In this document: positions 1 to 6,771 of the stretch, in pieces
How the letters are laid out: the number at the start of each line of letters is the position of its first letter
Position numbering within the stretch: position 1 is the first letter of the stretch
Source: JAIBBG01 sp040381475
GTDB taxonomy: Bacteria; Bacteroidota; Bacteroidia; Flavobacteriales_D; Sanyastnellaceae
Assembly (NCBI GenBank): GCA_040381475.1
Contig: JBEIHH010000067.1
Coordinates: 1 to 16,714 of the forward strand
DNA: 16,714 nucleotides
Direction: 5' to 3'
Program-made: the position numbers and the translations under genes
Notes under the pieces: generated by a model
Told to the model about the DNA's origin: nothing
The model's database searches: none
The model's input: the letters and a program-made list of their open reading frames with translations, nothing else

Positions 1-140
1 CGCTGCACGGTCCGCTGATCAGAAAAGGTTTTCCTGAGGCCGGCCACCAACTTTGCACTGAAACAATATCATCAAAAACGGGATCAGACATAATATACTT
101 TCGAAAAGAAAACAGCTACGAAGTTAGTGTGGTTGAATAA
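1..140 (+). CDS. 3' end of an unrecognised plus-strand gene (partial)
   Basis: One frame is open from base 3 to a TAA stop at 138-140, giving the last 45 residues of a protein whose start lies left of the window. The other two plus frames stop within the first 40 bases. The tail is mixed polar and charged, with no membrane segment, and ends in residues SYEVSVVE. I do not recognise the family and assign no function. The stretch is short, so chance openness cannot be excluded, but the position fits a gene that ends ahead of the convergent tRNA cluster and uses the hairpin at 242-266 as its terminator. Confidence 0.5.
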   Translation, partial: LHGPLIRKGFPEAGHQLCTETISSKTGSDIIYFRKENSYEVSVVE

Positions 141-241
141 CAACTGTGAAGGCAAAAAGATTTTGAAAGGAGTCTTTGAGATGGAGTTAGTCTCTGCAAG
201 AAGTGAAAGAGATATTGACGTTTTCATCGACCCTCACAATA

Positions 242-266
242 CAAGACCACCCTGAGGATGGTCTTG
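242..266. terminator. hairpin between convergent transcripts, probable bidirectional terminator
   Basis: CAAGACCA (242-249) is perfectly complementary to TGGTCTTG (259-266), and the inner bases CC/GG can extend the stem after one mismatch. It sits between the stop of the left gene (140, plus strand) and the 3' end of the tRNA cluster (281, minus strand). The sequence after the stem is AT-rich on the plus strand (AATTTT) and only moderately T-rich on the minus strand. It is read as a shared terminator from its position and stem; a classic long T-run is absent. Confidence 0.6.
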
Positions 267-280
267 AATTTTGGTCGCTG

Positions 281-362
281 TACCGAAGGAGGGACTCGAA
301 CCCTCACGTCTCGCGACACACGCACCTGAAACGTGCGCGTCTACCAATTCCGCCACTTCGGT
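281..362 (-). tRNA. tRNA-Leu (anticodon CAG)
   Basis: Read on the minus strand, the acceptor ACCGAAG (from 362) pairs perfectly with CTTCGGT (282-288), and base 281 gives discriminator A. The D arm has the GGTAGAC form typical of leucine tRNAs. The anticodon loop TTCAGGT sits on a five-pair stem (CACGT/GCGTG with one T-G pair) and reads CAG. A long variable arm follows, then a T arm with GGTTCGAGTCC. The class II long variable arm and CAG anticodon identify leucine. CCA is not encoded. This is the last gene of the three-tRNA cluster. Confidence 0.96.
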
Positions 363-404
363 AAACCATGGCTTCGTCAGCTTCGCGCCTCTGAAGTAGT
401 TTTA

Positions 405-420
405 AGAGCACTGCTGCTCT
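405..420. other. small hairpin between the two tRNA-Leu genes
   Basis: AGAGCA (405-410) and TGCTCT (415-420) form a six-pair stem with a four-base loop in the spacer between the two leucine tRNAs. On the minus strand it is followed by TTAAAAC, a poor T-run. It may be a processing or weak termination signal in the tRNA precursor; the evidence is only the stem. Confidence 0.35.
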
Positions 421-430
421 GAAGACACTT

Positions 431-515
431 TGGTGCCCTGGACTGGACTCGAACCAGCACATCTTGCGAAATACGCCCCTCAAACGTACGTGTCTACCAA
501 TTTCACCACCAGGGC
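431..515 (-). tRNA. tRNA-Leu (anticodon GAG)
   Basis: On the minus strand, acceptor GCCCTGG (515-509) pairs with CCAGGGC (441-435), followed by discriminator A (434) and an encoded CCA (433-431). The anticodon loop TTGAGGG on the stem TACGT/GCGTA reads GAG, and a long variable arm and GGTTCGAGTCC T loop follow, as in class II leucine tRNAs. Unlike its two neighbours this gene encodes its own CCA tail. No promoter is evident just upstream, so it is probably transcribed from the tRNA-Lys promoter, if transcription passes the hairpin at 539-567. Confidence 0.96.
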
Positions 516-538
516 AAATTCAGTTTATCATGAAGAAC

Positions 539-567
539 AAACGAGGACAGCATGACTGTCCTCGTTT
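539..567. terminator. strong hairpin between tRNA-Lys and tRNA-Leu(GAG)
   Basis: ACGAGGACAG (541-550) and CTGTCCTCGT (556-565) form a perfect ten-pair stem with a five-base loop, extended by two A-T pairs to 539 and 567. On the plus strand it is followed by TTTTTC, a textbook intrinsic terminator. On the minus strand, the direction of the tRNAs, the tail is TTTGTTCTTC, still T-rich. It may attenuate or separate transcription of tRNA-Lys from the leucine tRNAs, and block antisense transcription entering from the left. Confidence 0.7.
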
Positions 568-581
568 TTCTTCTACTTGAG

Positions 582-654
582 TGATCCCGCTGGGACTCGA
601 ACCCAGGGCCCATACATTAAAAGTGTATTGCTCTACCAGCTGAGCTACGAGATC
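582..654 (-). tRNA. tRNA-Lys (anticodon TTT)
   Basis: On the minus strand, acceptor GATCTCG (654-648) pairs with CGGGATC (589-583) with one T-G pair, and base 582 gives discriminator A. The D arm AGCTCAGCTGGTAGAGC, the anticodon loop CTTTTAA on stem ATACA/TGTAT, and the T arm CTGGGTTCGAGTCCCAG are all canonical. The anticodon TTT specifies lysine. CCA is not encoded. It is the first tRNA of the cluster, with a recognisable promoter 24 bases upstream. Confidence 0.97.
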
Positions 655-677
655 ATTGCTTTTCTGAAAAGCGGGCG

Positions 678-708
678 CAAATATACTCTTCCACAGCGCC
701 CTTCCAAG
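678..708 (-). promoter_or_regulatory. Bacteroidota-type promoter of the tRNA cluster
   Basis: On the minus strand TATATTTG (685-678) matches the Bacteroidota -7 consensus TAnnTTTG exactly. A CTTGG -33 element (708-704) lies 19 bases upstream. The bases after the -7 element are GC-rich (CGCCCGC), as in many strongly expressed, growth-rate-controlled stable RNA promoters. The placement just ahead of tRNA-Lys supports its use for that gene and probably for all three tRNAs. The start point is inferred, not seen. Confidence 0.72.
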
Positions 709-758
709 TGTTGTTGAGAATTTATCTTTTTTGGTTTGAAAAACTATTGAAAATCAAA

Positions 759-1922
759 TCATTTCTGCATCGGATGACGCTCGAAGGGTTTGTTTTTGTC
801 GAACAACAGGCGGTAAGTGATAAGTTTCCTGTTCAAAGTAGCACCAAGATTCTCGGCTATGTGTATCATCTTTGGATTGAAATCTCCGATCCAGGTGAGA
901 ATTGTGTCCTGATATCTGTTGAGCGAAACGATTTGATCTTCGCAAAACTTGATCATGGCCCCTTCAACTCCTTTGCCGTGGTAGTCGCGGTCAACGCCGA
1001 ACACAATACCAACCATAGTATTGCGCTTACCGAATTTTTTGTAGTACAGAAACTTCAATATTCCCAGCCAATTCAGATTGCCGTTCACATGTTGCATAAA
1101 CTCATTGACCTCCGGAAGATTGATGTAAAATCCGATAGGCTTATCATGATGATAAACAAAAACCATAATGTCCGGATCCATTACCGGTTTCATAGCCAAA
1201 ACTGCTTTTTTGGCTTGTTCGGCCTTCATGGTTTTGAATCCGGGCAGCCCGGCCCACGCTGCATTGTAGATAGTCACAAAGTCTTTTGCAACTTGATCGG
1301 TTGATCTGCCGCGTGCTGTTCCGATTCTATATCCGGGCTCACTCATGAGCTGATTCGACTTCCTGACGAAAACTTCCTGTGCAGGAACAGATAAGTCTCG
1401 CTTGAAGCAAAGTTGTTCATAATAGGTCTGAAAGCCATAGTTTTCGAAGAATGCTCTGTAATAAGGCCTGCCATAGTTCATCCGGAAACTGCTCATGTCT
1501 TTGAAGTTTTCGACCAGCAGTCCCCAGTAGGCTTCTTTCTCTCCAAAGTTGATTGGACCATCTGCTGCCTCCATGCCTTCGGACTTTAACCATTCGCATG
1601 CCGTGTCAAGCAGCATCCCGGCAGCTTGCGGGTTATCTGCACATTCGAAAAATCCAATGCCGCCGGTCGGTTGCTTTTGTGCTGAAGAGTACTTTTTCGA
1701 CCAAAAGGCAGCGATTCGTCCGATGGGTTTTCCATTAGAATCTTCAACTAGCCAACGTCTGGCACTGCCTTCTCGGAATAACTTATTCTTGTTGGGGTCA
1801 AAAATGCTGGCGATATCCTGCCTGATATAAGGAATCCAGTTTTTATCATCACGGTAGATGTCGAAGCATACATCGTTCCATCTCTTCGCATCAGTGCCAG
1901 ATTCGATTTCTTTGATTTTCAT
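759..1922 (-). CDS. YghO-like GNAT-superfamily protein
   Basis: A 387-residue soluble protein without signal peptide or membrane segment. The C-terminal half carries an acyl-CoA-binding-like motif, D-Y-H-G-K-G-V-E-G-A near residues 313-322, resembling the Q/R-x-x-G-x-G/A loop of GNAT acyltransferases. An upstream stretch (about residues 65-110) holds strands and a GGIGFFE motif also seen in GNAT folds, so two GNAT-like halves are possible. Overall it resembles the poorly characterised YghO-type family common in Bacteroidota, whose substrate is unknown to me. The ATG at 1922 is supported by a promoter-like element 18 bases upstream. It is transcribed toward the tRNA cluster on the same strand, but that cluster has its own promoter and no clear terminator lies between. 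Confidence 0.78.
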   Translation of the reverse strand: MKIKEIESGTDAKRWNDVCFDIYRDDKNWIPYIRQDIASIFDPNKNKLFREGSARRWLVEDSNGKPIGRIAAFWSKKYSSAQKQPTGGIGFFECADNPQAAGMLLDTACEWLKSEGMEAADGPINFGEKEAYWGLLVENFKDMSSFRMNYGRPYYRAFFENYGFQTYYEQLCFKRDLSVPAQEVFVRKSNQLMSEPGYRIGTARGRSTDQVAKDFVTIYNAAWAGLPGFKTMKAEQAKKAVLAMKPVMDPDIMVFVYHHDKPIGFYINLPEVNEFMQHVNGNLNWLGILKFLYYKKFGKRNTMVGIVFGVDRDYHGKGVEGAMIKFCEDQIVSLNRYQDTILTWIGDFNPKMIHIAENLGATLNRKLITYRLLFDKNKPFERHPMQK

Positions 1923-1940
1923 AATGGTATTAGCAGGGCG

Positions 1941-1948
1941 CGAAATTA
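1941..1948 (-). promoter_or_regulatory. -7 promoter element of the GNAT-like gene
   Basis: On the minus strand TAATTTCG (1948-1941) differs from the TAnnTTTG consensus at one base and is followed by CGCCC, as at the tRNA promoter. It lies 18 bases upstream of the ATG. No clear -33 TTG is seen at the usual distance. Confidence 0.45.
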
Positions 1949-1991
1949 AAGAAAGTCTTATTTTTCATAGGTCGGGCAACTTTGCTTTTGA

Positions 1992-1999
1992 TATTTTTG
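1992..1999 (+). promoter_or_regulatory. -7 promoter element for the 2025-4800 operon
   Basis: TATTTTTG matches TAnnTTTG exactly and sits 25 bases upstream of the ATG at 2025, in a 102-base gap shared with the divergent GNAT-like gene. The -33 region has no good TTG, so the call rests on the -7 match and position. Confidence 0.5.
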
Positions 2000-2024
2000 T
2001 CATCTTAGAAACCAACAACCCTCT

Positions 2025-2462
2025 ATGACAAGGAAAATCTTGACCGTCATCTTTACATTGGCAGTTTCCGTCAGCGTTGCGCAGACAGATGCTGCAAAGG
2101 CTAAATTGGAACAGGCAATACAGGCTGCCGAATTAGACGCATTGTCCAACGATGAGCAACTTCAGCTCAGTTTTTATGCAACCCAGGGATTCAGGGTTCA
2201 TGAATCGGGCAAACCTGGCGAAAACTATCCTTCGCTCAGTTCTGTTCTGAAAAGTGGTTCAACCGCTCCTGATTATGCGGCTATCAATCAGGAAAATTTC
2301 AATCCTTTGTTATTCAATTTTGGTGAAAGGTCTGAGCATCAGTTTTTTAATATTGACGGCACCGACAAGGTTGTTCAGATATATGAGGAAGGTTATTGCA
2401 TGATGAAATATCAGCAAAACAAGGTGACAAGGGAAAATGCTGAAAAACGCTCAAAAAAATAA
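2025..2462 (+). CDS. small secreted protein of unknown function
   Basis: A 145-residue protein with a Sec signal peptide: charged MTRK start, a hydrophobic core to about residue 18, and a likely cleavage near V-A-Q-T at 18-21. The mature part starts with an Ala/Lys/Glu-rich helix (about residues 22-46), then a region rich in Asn, Ser and Gly, and ends in a basic tail (NAEKRSKK). It has one cysteine (in E-G-Y-C-M-M) and no lipobox. I recognise no family. Its stop is 16 bases ahead of the start of the type IX secreted protein, with no terminator or promoter between, so the two are probably co-transcribed and may work together. Whether it is periplasmic or exported further cannot be told. Confidence 0.7.
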   Translation: MTRKILTVIFTLAVSVSVAQTDAAKAKLEQAIQAAELDALSNDEQLQLSFYATQGFRVHESGKPGENYPSLSSVLKSGSTAPDYAAINQENFNPLLFNFGERSEHQFFNIDGTDKVVQIYEEGYCMMKYQQNKVTRENAEKRSKK

Positions 2463-2463
2463 T

Positions 2464-2470
2464 CAAGGAG
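2464..2470 (+). promoter_or_regulatory. ribosome binding site that fixes the start at 2479
   Basis: The purine-rich CAAGGAG motif ends 8 bases before the ATG at 2479. Shine-Dalgarno sequences are rare in this window, so this one is informative: it supports 2479 over the upstream in-frame ATG at 2437. Confidence 0.6.
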
Positions 2471-2478
2471 ACCAACTT

Positions 2479-4800
2479 ATGTACATCCAAAAACTGAAAT
2501 TGAAGTTTTTTGCAACGGCAGCAATGCTTATTCCGTTGGGTCTTTTCTCTCAAAATGTGACCATTGCCAGTCCTGATTTCAATACTTGTGAGTCGACGTT
2601 TAATGATACCAATCCAATAGGCCAATACGCCGATAATGAGAACGAAACCATTACGGTTTGTGCGGATGGTGATCCGATTCTGAATTTTTACTTTATTGGT
2701 TTTGATCTTGGCGAAGGTGACGTGCTGGAAATTTTTGACGGTAATTCGACTGCTGCCCCTTCGTTGGGAGCTTTCACCGGAACAGATCTGGCCAACCAGA
2801 ATGTAACTTCAACCAATCCAGAAGGTTGTCTCACACTTCAATGGACCTCTGATGCAAGCGGAGTGGGCGATTTTGGAGCCATCATTTCTTGTGGACCTCC
2901 TTGTAACCACCCTATTATCAGTAGCACAATTGTAGGTGATGAGGGTAACCCGCTTTTGCTTTGTGTGGGCGAAGAGTTTACACTTGATGCTTCCGGTACT
3001 ATTTTCATCGGCGACGCAATTTTGGAAAGCTTTGTCTGGGATTTCGGCGACGACAATCTCAATACCACTTCATGGCCTCAGGTAACGCACGGTTTCAGTG
3101 AGCCTGGATCATATGTTCTTACGCTTCAGGTAATAGACAGCACTGGTTGTGAAAGTCTGAATCCTCTCGACCGTGTGGTTTATGTGAGCACCACCCCAAG
3201 TTTCACTGCCAGCACTGATCCTCAGGTTATTTGCGTTGATGGGGAAGCGCTTGTTGTTGGATCTGTAACTCCGACACCATACAACAATACACCGACAGTG
3301 GATTTTGGAGATGGAATTTATATTCCCGATAACGAGGGTTGTTTTCAGGATACTTTGACCATCAATGGTTATGATCCGGGAGCAACAATTCAGGACATCA
3401 GCGAAATTGAAAGTCTTTACGCTTCGCTTGAGCATACTTATTTGACCGACATTACGATAGCCTTTATTTGCCCTAACGGAAGTGTTCTTTCTGTTTATTC
3501 TCAACAAGGTGTGTGTGGTGATGTGGATTTAGGTGAACCGGTACCCGCAGATGATGGAGCTCCCGGTGATGGTATTGTTTATACATGGACGCCTGATACA
3601 ACATATCCCACTCTTGCTGAAGCTTGTTCTGAACCGGACTATACGTTCGATGGAACCGATTCAGGTAATAACCTCATCGCTGCTAATTATGCTTCAGAGG
3701 ATCCCTGGGAGAACCTCATTGGTTGTCCGTTTAACGGTCCATGGATCATTCAGGTGTGCGACATCGTTGGGGCTGACGACGGATGGATTTTCGAATGGGG
3801 CGTGACGTTCAACGCGGAGGAAGGATCAATTCCACTTTCATTCACACCTTCCTTTGGCACTGGTTGTGACTCTACATACTGGTCTGGTAATTTCATCGAT
3901 AACGCCGATCCACTTTGTGACTCCATTTGGGTAGTGCCAACAGAGGGCGGTACCCAAACGTATACATACAATGCGATCGACAATTTTGGTTGTCTCTATA
4001 CAAATTCAATCGATGTAATCGTAATTCCAAAACCTGACGCCAACGCAGGTGAAGATGTTTGGTATTGCGGAAGCAACATCAACCTGGAAGGCACCGTTGA
4101 GAATGGAGTGCCCAATCAAAACTATGCATACAGCTGGTCTCCCGCTGAATTGTTCAACAACCCCAACACACAAAATCCCGTTTTTGTGGCTGGTATTGAT
4201 ACCGTGACCACTGTTTATATGACTACATACTGGACAGAGGACGAAAACTGTTCAGCCACCGATTCGCTCAACGTCAATTTGCCGCTTTTACCTTTGACCG
4301 GTGACCTCGAGAGAATGTTCCCCTGCACATTTGAATTGCCTTATACTGTATTCACGACTGAACAGAACCAGACCGGAGTTACTTACCAATGGTCTTTCAC
4401 CAACAGCGATACTACTATCGTTGATTTTGGAAATGACCCATCTGCAGTTTATGATCAGGCGGGAACATTTACAGTTGTTTATTTTGAGCCTAACTGCGGG
4501 CTTTCTGTCTCCCAGGAAATTATAGTTACGCCTCAGGTTTGCGAAATACTTATTCCAAATATCATGACACCGAACGGTGATGGTGATAACGATTCATTTA
4601 ATGTGGCTGGAATCAGCTTTTTCGACGGCAGCTTGTTGCAGGTGTATAATCGTTGGGGCAATATTGTTCACGAAGATCCGGATTACAATGGTAAATGGGC
4701 CGCCACAGAAGTTGCTGACGGTACCTATTACTACATCTTGACGGTGAACGAAAATGGACAAGAAAAGAAATACAGCGGTAGTCTCACCATTGTGAGATAA
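2479..4800 (+). CDS. type IX secreted multidomain adhesin-like protein with type B sorting domain
   Basis: A 773-residue exported protein. Order: signal peptide (about 1-24, cut near F-S-Q-N); CUB-like beta domain (about 30-135, ending in a C-G-P-P-C pair); PKD domain (about 145-235, with W-D-F-G-D); a P-type, proprotein-convertase-like jelly roll (about 275-445, with the typical W-I-I-Q-V-C-D and G-W-I-F-E-W-G-V motifs); Ig/PKD-like repeats; and a C-terminal gliding-motility/T9SS type B sorting domain (about 690-773, with T-P-N-G-D-G-D-N-D and N-R-W-G). It has no protease catalytic domain. Such proteins are carried over the outer membrane by the PorSS machinery and are released or anchored at the surface; adhesion is inferred. 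I chose ATG 2479 over 2437 because AAGGAG lies 9 bases before it, the signal peptide starts there, and 2437 would overlap the upstream gene. Confidence 0.9.
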   Translation: MYIQKLKLKFFATAAMLIPLGLFSQNVTIASPDFNTCESTFNDTNPIGQYADNENETITVCADGDPILNFYFIGFDLGEGDVLEIFDGNSTAAPSLGAFTGTDLANQNVTSTNPEGCLTLQWTSDASGVGDFGAIISCGPPCNHPIISSTIVGDEGNPLLLCVGEEFTLDASGTIFIGDAILESFVWDFGDDNLNTTSWPQVTHGFSEPGSYVLTLQVIDSTGCESLNPLDRVVYVSTTPSFTASTDPQVICVDGEALVVGSVTPTPYNNTPTVDFGDGIYIPDNEGCFQDTLTINGYDPGATIQDISEIESLYASLEHTYLTDITIAFICPNGSVLSVYSQQGVCGDVDLGEPVPADDGAPGDGIVYTWTPDTTYPTLAEACSEPDYTFDGTDSGNNLIAANYASEDPWENLIGCPFNGPWIIQVCDIVGADDGWIFEWGVTFNAEEGSIPLSFTPSFGTGCDSTYWSGNFIDNADPLCDSIWVVPTEGGTQTYTYNAIDNFGCLYTNSIDVIVIPKPDANAGEDVWYCGSNINLEGTVENGVPNQNYAYSWSPAELFNNPNTQNPVFVAGIDTVTTVYMTTYWTEDENCSATDSLNVNLPLLPLTGDLERMFPCTFELPYTVFTTEQNQTGVTYQWSFTNSDTTIVDFGNDPSAVYDQAGTFTVVYFEPNCGLSVSQEIIVTPQVCEILIPNIMTPNGDGDNDSFNVAGISFFDGSLLQVYNRWGNIVHEDPDYNGKWAATEVADGTYYYILTVNENGQEKKYSGSLTIVR

Positions 4801-4835
4801 TTGTTTCTTTAAGTATCCCTCAACACACGATATTT

Positions 4836-4868
4836 GAAGGCTGTCTGAATGGACAGCCTTCTTTTTTT
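4836..4868 (+). terminator. strong intrinsic terminator after the type IX secreted protein gene
   Basis: GAAGGCTGTC (4836-4845) pairs perfectly with GACAGCCTTC (4852-4861) over ten bases, with a six-base loop, followed by seven T residues (4862-4868). It lies 35 bases after the stop at 4800 and ends two bases before the ATG of the helicase gene. Confidence 0.93.
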
Positions 4869-4870
4869 AT

Positions 4871-6739
4871 ATGACTGATGCAATAAACGAATTGGGAAAG
4901 CTTGCCAGTGTTTTGCGAATTGAACAGCGCGAAGACTATAACTTGCATGACTCATGGCTGAAGAGATCTTCGATCGGAGAAAGAAAAAAGAATGGGATTA
5001 CCTGGTTTCCTCTGCGCATAACAGAGACAGGATTCGGACTTGGGGCATATCCATTTCTGGTTGTTGAGCGAAACCCTGGCGACAAACTCAATCATCAATT
5101 TCAAAGCGCTGCGCCCGTGAATTTGTTTTCAGCAGTGGAAGGCAACGAAAATTGTTCAATCAACGGTACAGTTGGATATGTCGATGATCAGCGAATGAAG
5201 ATCACTTTTTTTTGTGATGAATTGCCGGACTGGGTTGATGACGGAAAACTTGGCGTAAACCTTCTTTTTGATTCGCGCACCTATGATGAAATGTTCAAGG
5301 CTCTCAATGTTTTGATCAATGTTGAGAAGGGCAGACTGAAGAAATTACGCGACATTGTTTTGGGCTATGATAAACCAACTGAAAAAAAAATAGAATCTAT
5401 TTCTTCCTCAAGACTCAACGACTCTCAGAATGCTGCGATGAACGGAGTACTTTCAGCTGATGACATAGCGGTGGTTCACGGTCCTCCCGGCACAGGTAAA
5501 ACAACTACACTGGTTGAGTCCGTTGTGGAGATATTGAAAGACGAAAAACAGGTCATGGTTTGTGCACCAAGCAATGCTGCAACTGATCATCTGGCGAAAA
5601 GTCTTCATGGACGCGGGCTGAAGGTTGTCAGGATTGGAAATCTGGCCAAGGTAGAAACTGATAACACTTCTCTTACACTCGACGTGATCATTCAGCAGGA
5701 GAAGGATTTTAAGCAAATCCGCGAGCTGAAAAAGCGCGCTATTGAATTGCGCAAAATGGGGGGCAAGTACAAAAGGAATTTTGGAAGGGAAGAGGCAGAA
5801 CAGCGCAAACTGATTTTCAACGAAGCAAAAAATCTAAGTAAAGAAGCGAGAGAGCTGGAGAAATATCTTGTAGACAAAGTACTCGGTGACGCCCAGGTTA
5901 TTGCCTGTACTTTGATCGGATCATCATCTGATTATCTGGAGGGAAAGAAATTTTCGACTGTGATCATAGACGAAGCCGGTCAAGGCATAGAGCCGGCTGT
6001 GTGGGTTCCGATTCTGAAAGCAGATAAGGTCATAATGGCTGGTGACCCATTTCAATTGCCTCCCACAGTGAAAAGTGTTGATGCAGAAAAGCAGGGTCTT
6101 TCAGTCACCTTGCTTGAAAAGGCTATCAAACGCCATGAAGCAGTTTTCCTTTTGCGTACTCAATACAGGATGAACTCCCTGATCATGGAATTTTCCAACA
6201 GAAAGTTTTATGGAAGCCAACTGGTAGCTCATGAGTCCGTTGCATCCTGGTGTCTTGAAAATTCACCGCAAGTGGTTGAGTTCATTGACACTGCCGGATG
6301 TGGTTTTGAAGAACAATCATCGGAAGAAACGGGGTCGAAATGTAATCCTGAAGAGGTCAGGCTCTTGCGGCTTCATTACGACCAGCTTGCTCCGGCCCCT
6401 TCAATCTCAGTTGGTATTATTTCACCGTACAGAGCGCAAGTTGAGCTGCTTCAGGAAACCTTTGGCGATGTGGCAGGGGTTTCTGTCAATACCATTGATA
6501 GTTTTCAGGGTCAGGAACGCGATGTCATTTACATAAGTCTGGTGCGGAGCAATCAAAAATCGGAAATTGGATTTTTGAAAGATTACCGGAGAATGAATGT
6601 AGCCATGACAAGAGCACGAAAAAAACTCATCATCATTGGTGACAGCGCGACCCTTGGAAATGACAGATTCTATGGAGATTTCCTTGGTTATGCAGAGGAA
6701 ATCGGCGCCTATAAATCAGCGTGGGAGTATTTGTACTGA
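4871..6739 (+). CDS. Upf1/IGHMBP2-like superfamily 1 helicase
   Basis: A 622-residue cytoplasmic SF1B DNA/RNA helicase of the Upf1-like group. Visible motifs: Q-motif-like L-N-D-S-Q before residue 190; Walker A G-P-P-G-T-G-K-T (204-211); Walker B D-E-A-G (367-370); motif III G-D-P-F-Q-L-P-P (391-398); Q-Y-R-M (431-434); motif V I-D-S-F-Q-G-Q-E-R-D (542-551); motif VI N-V-A-M-T-R-A-R (576-583). All catalytic residues are present. The first ~170 residues form the family's beta-rich N-terminal domain, and a Lys/Glu-rich helical stalk (about 275-335) sits between Walker A and B. It should use ATP to unwind or translocate along nucleic acid; the target is unknown. The start follows directly on the upstream terminator with no ribosome site, but the N-terminus fits the family and no later in-frame ATG is near. 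Confidence 0.92.
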   Translation: MTDAINELGKLASVLRIEQREDYNLHDSWLKRSSIGERKKNGITWFPLRITETGFGLGAYPFLVVERNPGDKLNHQFQSAAPVNLFSAVEGNENCSINGTVGYVDDQRMKITFFCDELPDWVDDGKLGVNLLFDSRTYDEMFKALNVLINVEKGRLKKLRDIVLGYDKPTEKKIESISSSRLNDSQNAAMNGVLSADDIAVVHGPPGTGKTTTLVESVVEILKDEKQVMVCAPSNAATDHLAKSLHGRGLKVVRIGNLAKVETDNTSLTLDVIIQQEKDFKQIRELKKRAIELRKMGGKYKRNFGREEAEQRKLIFNEAKNLSKEARELEKYLVDKVLGDAQVIACTLIGSSSDYLEGKKFSTVIIDEAGQGIEPAVWVPILKADKVIMAGDPFQLPPTVKSVDAEKQGLSVTLLEKAIKRHEAVFLLRTQYRMNSLIMEFSNRKFYGSQLVAHESVASWCLENSPQVVEFIDTAGCGFEEQSSEETGSKCNPEEVRLLRLHYDQLAPAPSISVGIISPYRAQVELLQETFGDVAGVSVNTIDSFQGQERDVIYISLVRSNQKSEIGFLKDYRRMNVAMTRARKKLIIIGDSATLGNDRFYGDFLGYAEEIGAYKSAWEYLY

Positions 6740-6745
6740 TTGCAG

Positions 6746-6771
6746 AAGAAATTCAGTGCACGGAATTTCTT
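6746..6771. terminator. bidirectional terminator between the helicase gene and pcm
   Basis: AAGAAATTC (6746-6754) pairs perfectly with GAATTTCTT (6763-6771) around an eight-base loop holding the palindrome GTGCAC. The plus tail is TTCTC and the minus tail TCTGC, so T-richness is modest on both sides. It overlaps the last codons and stop of pcm (stop at 6753-6755) and starts 7 bases after the helicase stop, which suits two convergent genes. Confidence 0.6.

Noticed and set aside
181..255. 24-codon frame MELVSARSERD... with AAAGGAG upstream
   Set aside because: The ribosome-site-like motif is attractive, but the frame is very short and ends inside the terminator hairpin at 242-266; no family or conservation can be shown.
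708..1304. 198-codon plus-strand open frame
   Set aside because: It lies fully antisense to the well-supported GNAT-like gene, shows no domain, signal or ribosome site, and reads like a shadow frame.
2437..2478. Upstream ATG of the type IX secreted protein
   Set aside because: It would add 14 polar residues before the signal peptide and overlap the upstream gene, while AAGGAG is correctly placed for ATG 2479.
3109..3507. 132-codon minus-strand frame
   Set aside because: It is a shadow of the type IX secreted protein, with no independent features.
4871..6739. Defence-associated helicase of a phage-resistance system
   Set aside because: The protein is a compact stand-alone Upf1-like helicase without nuclease or partner genes, so a defence role has no support here.
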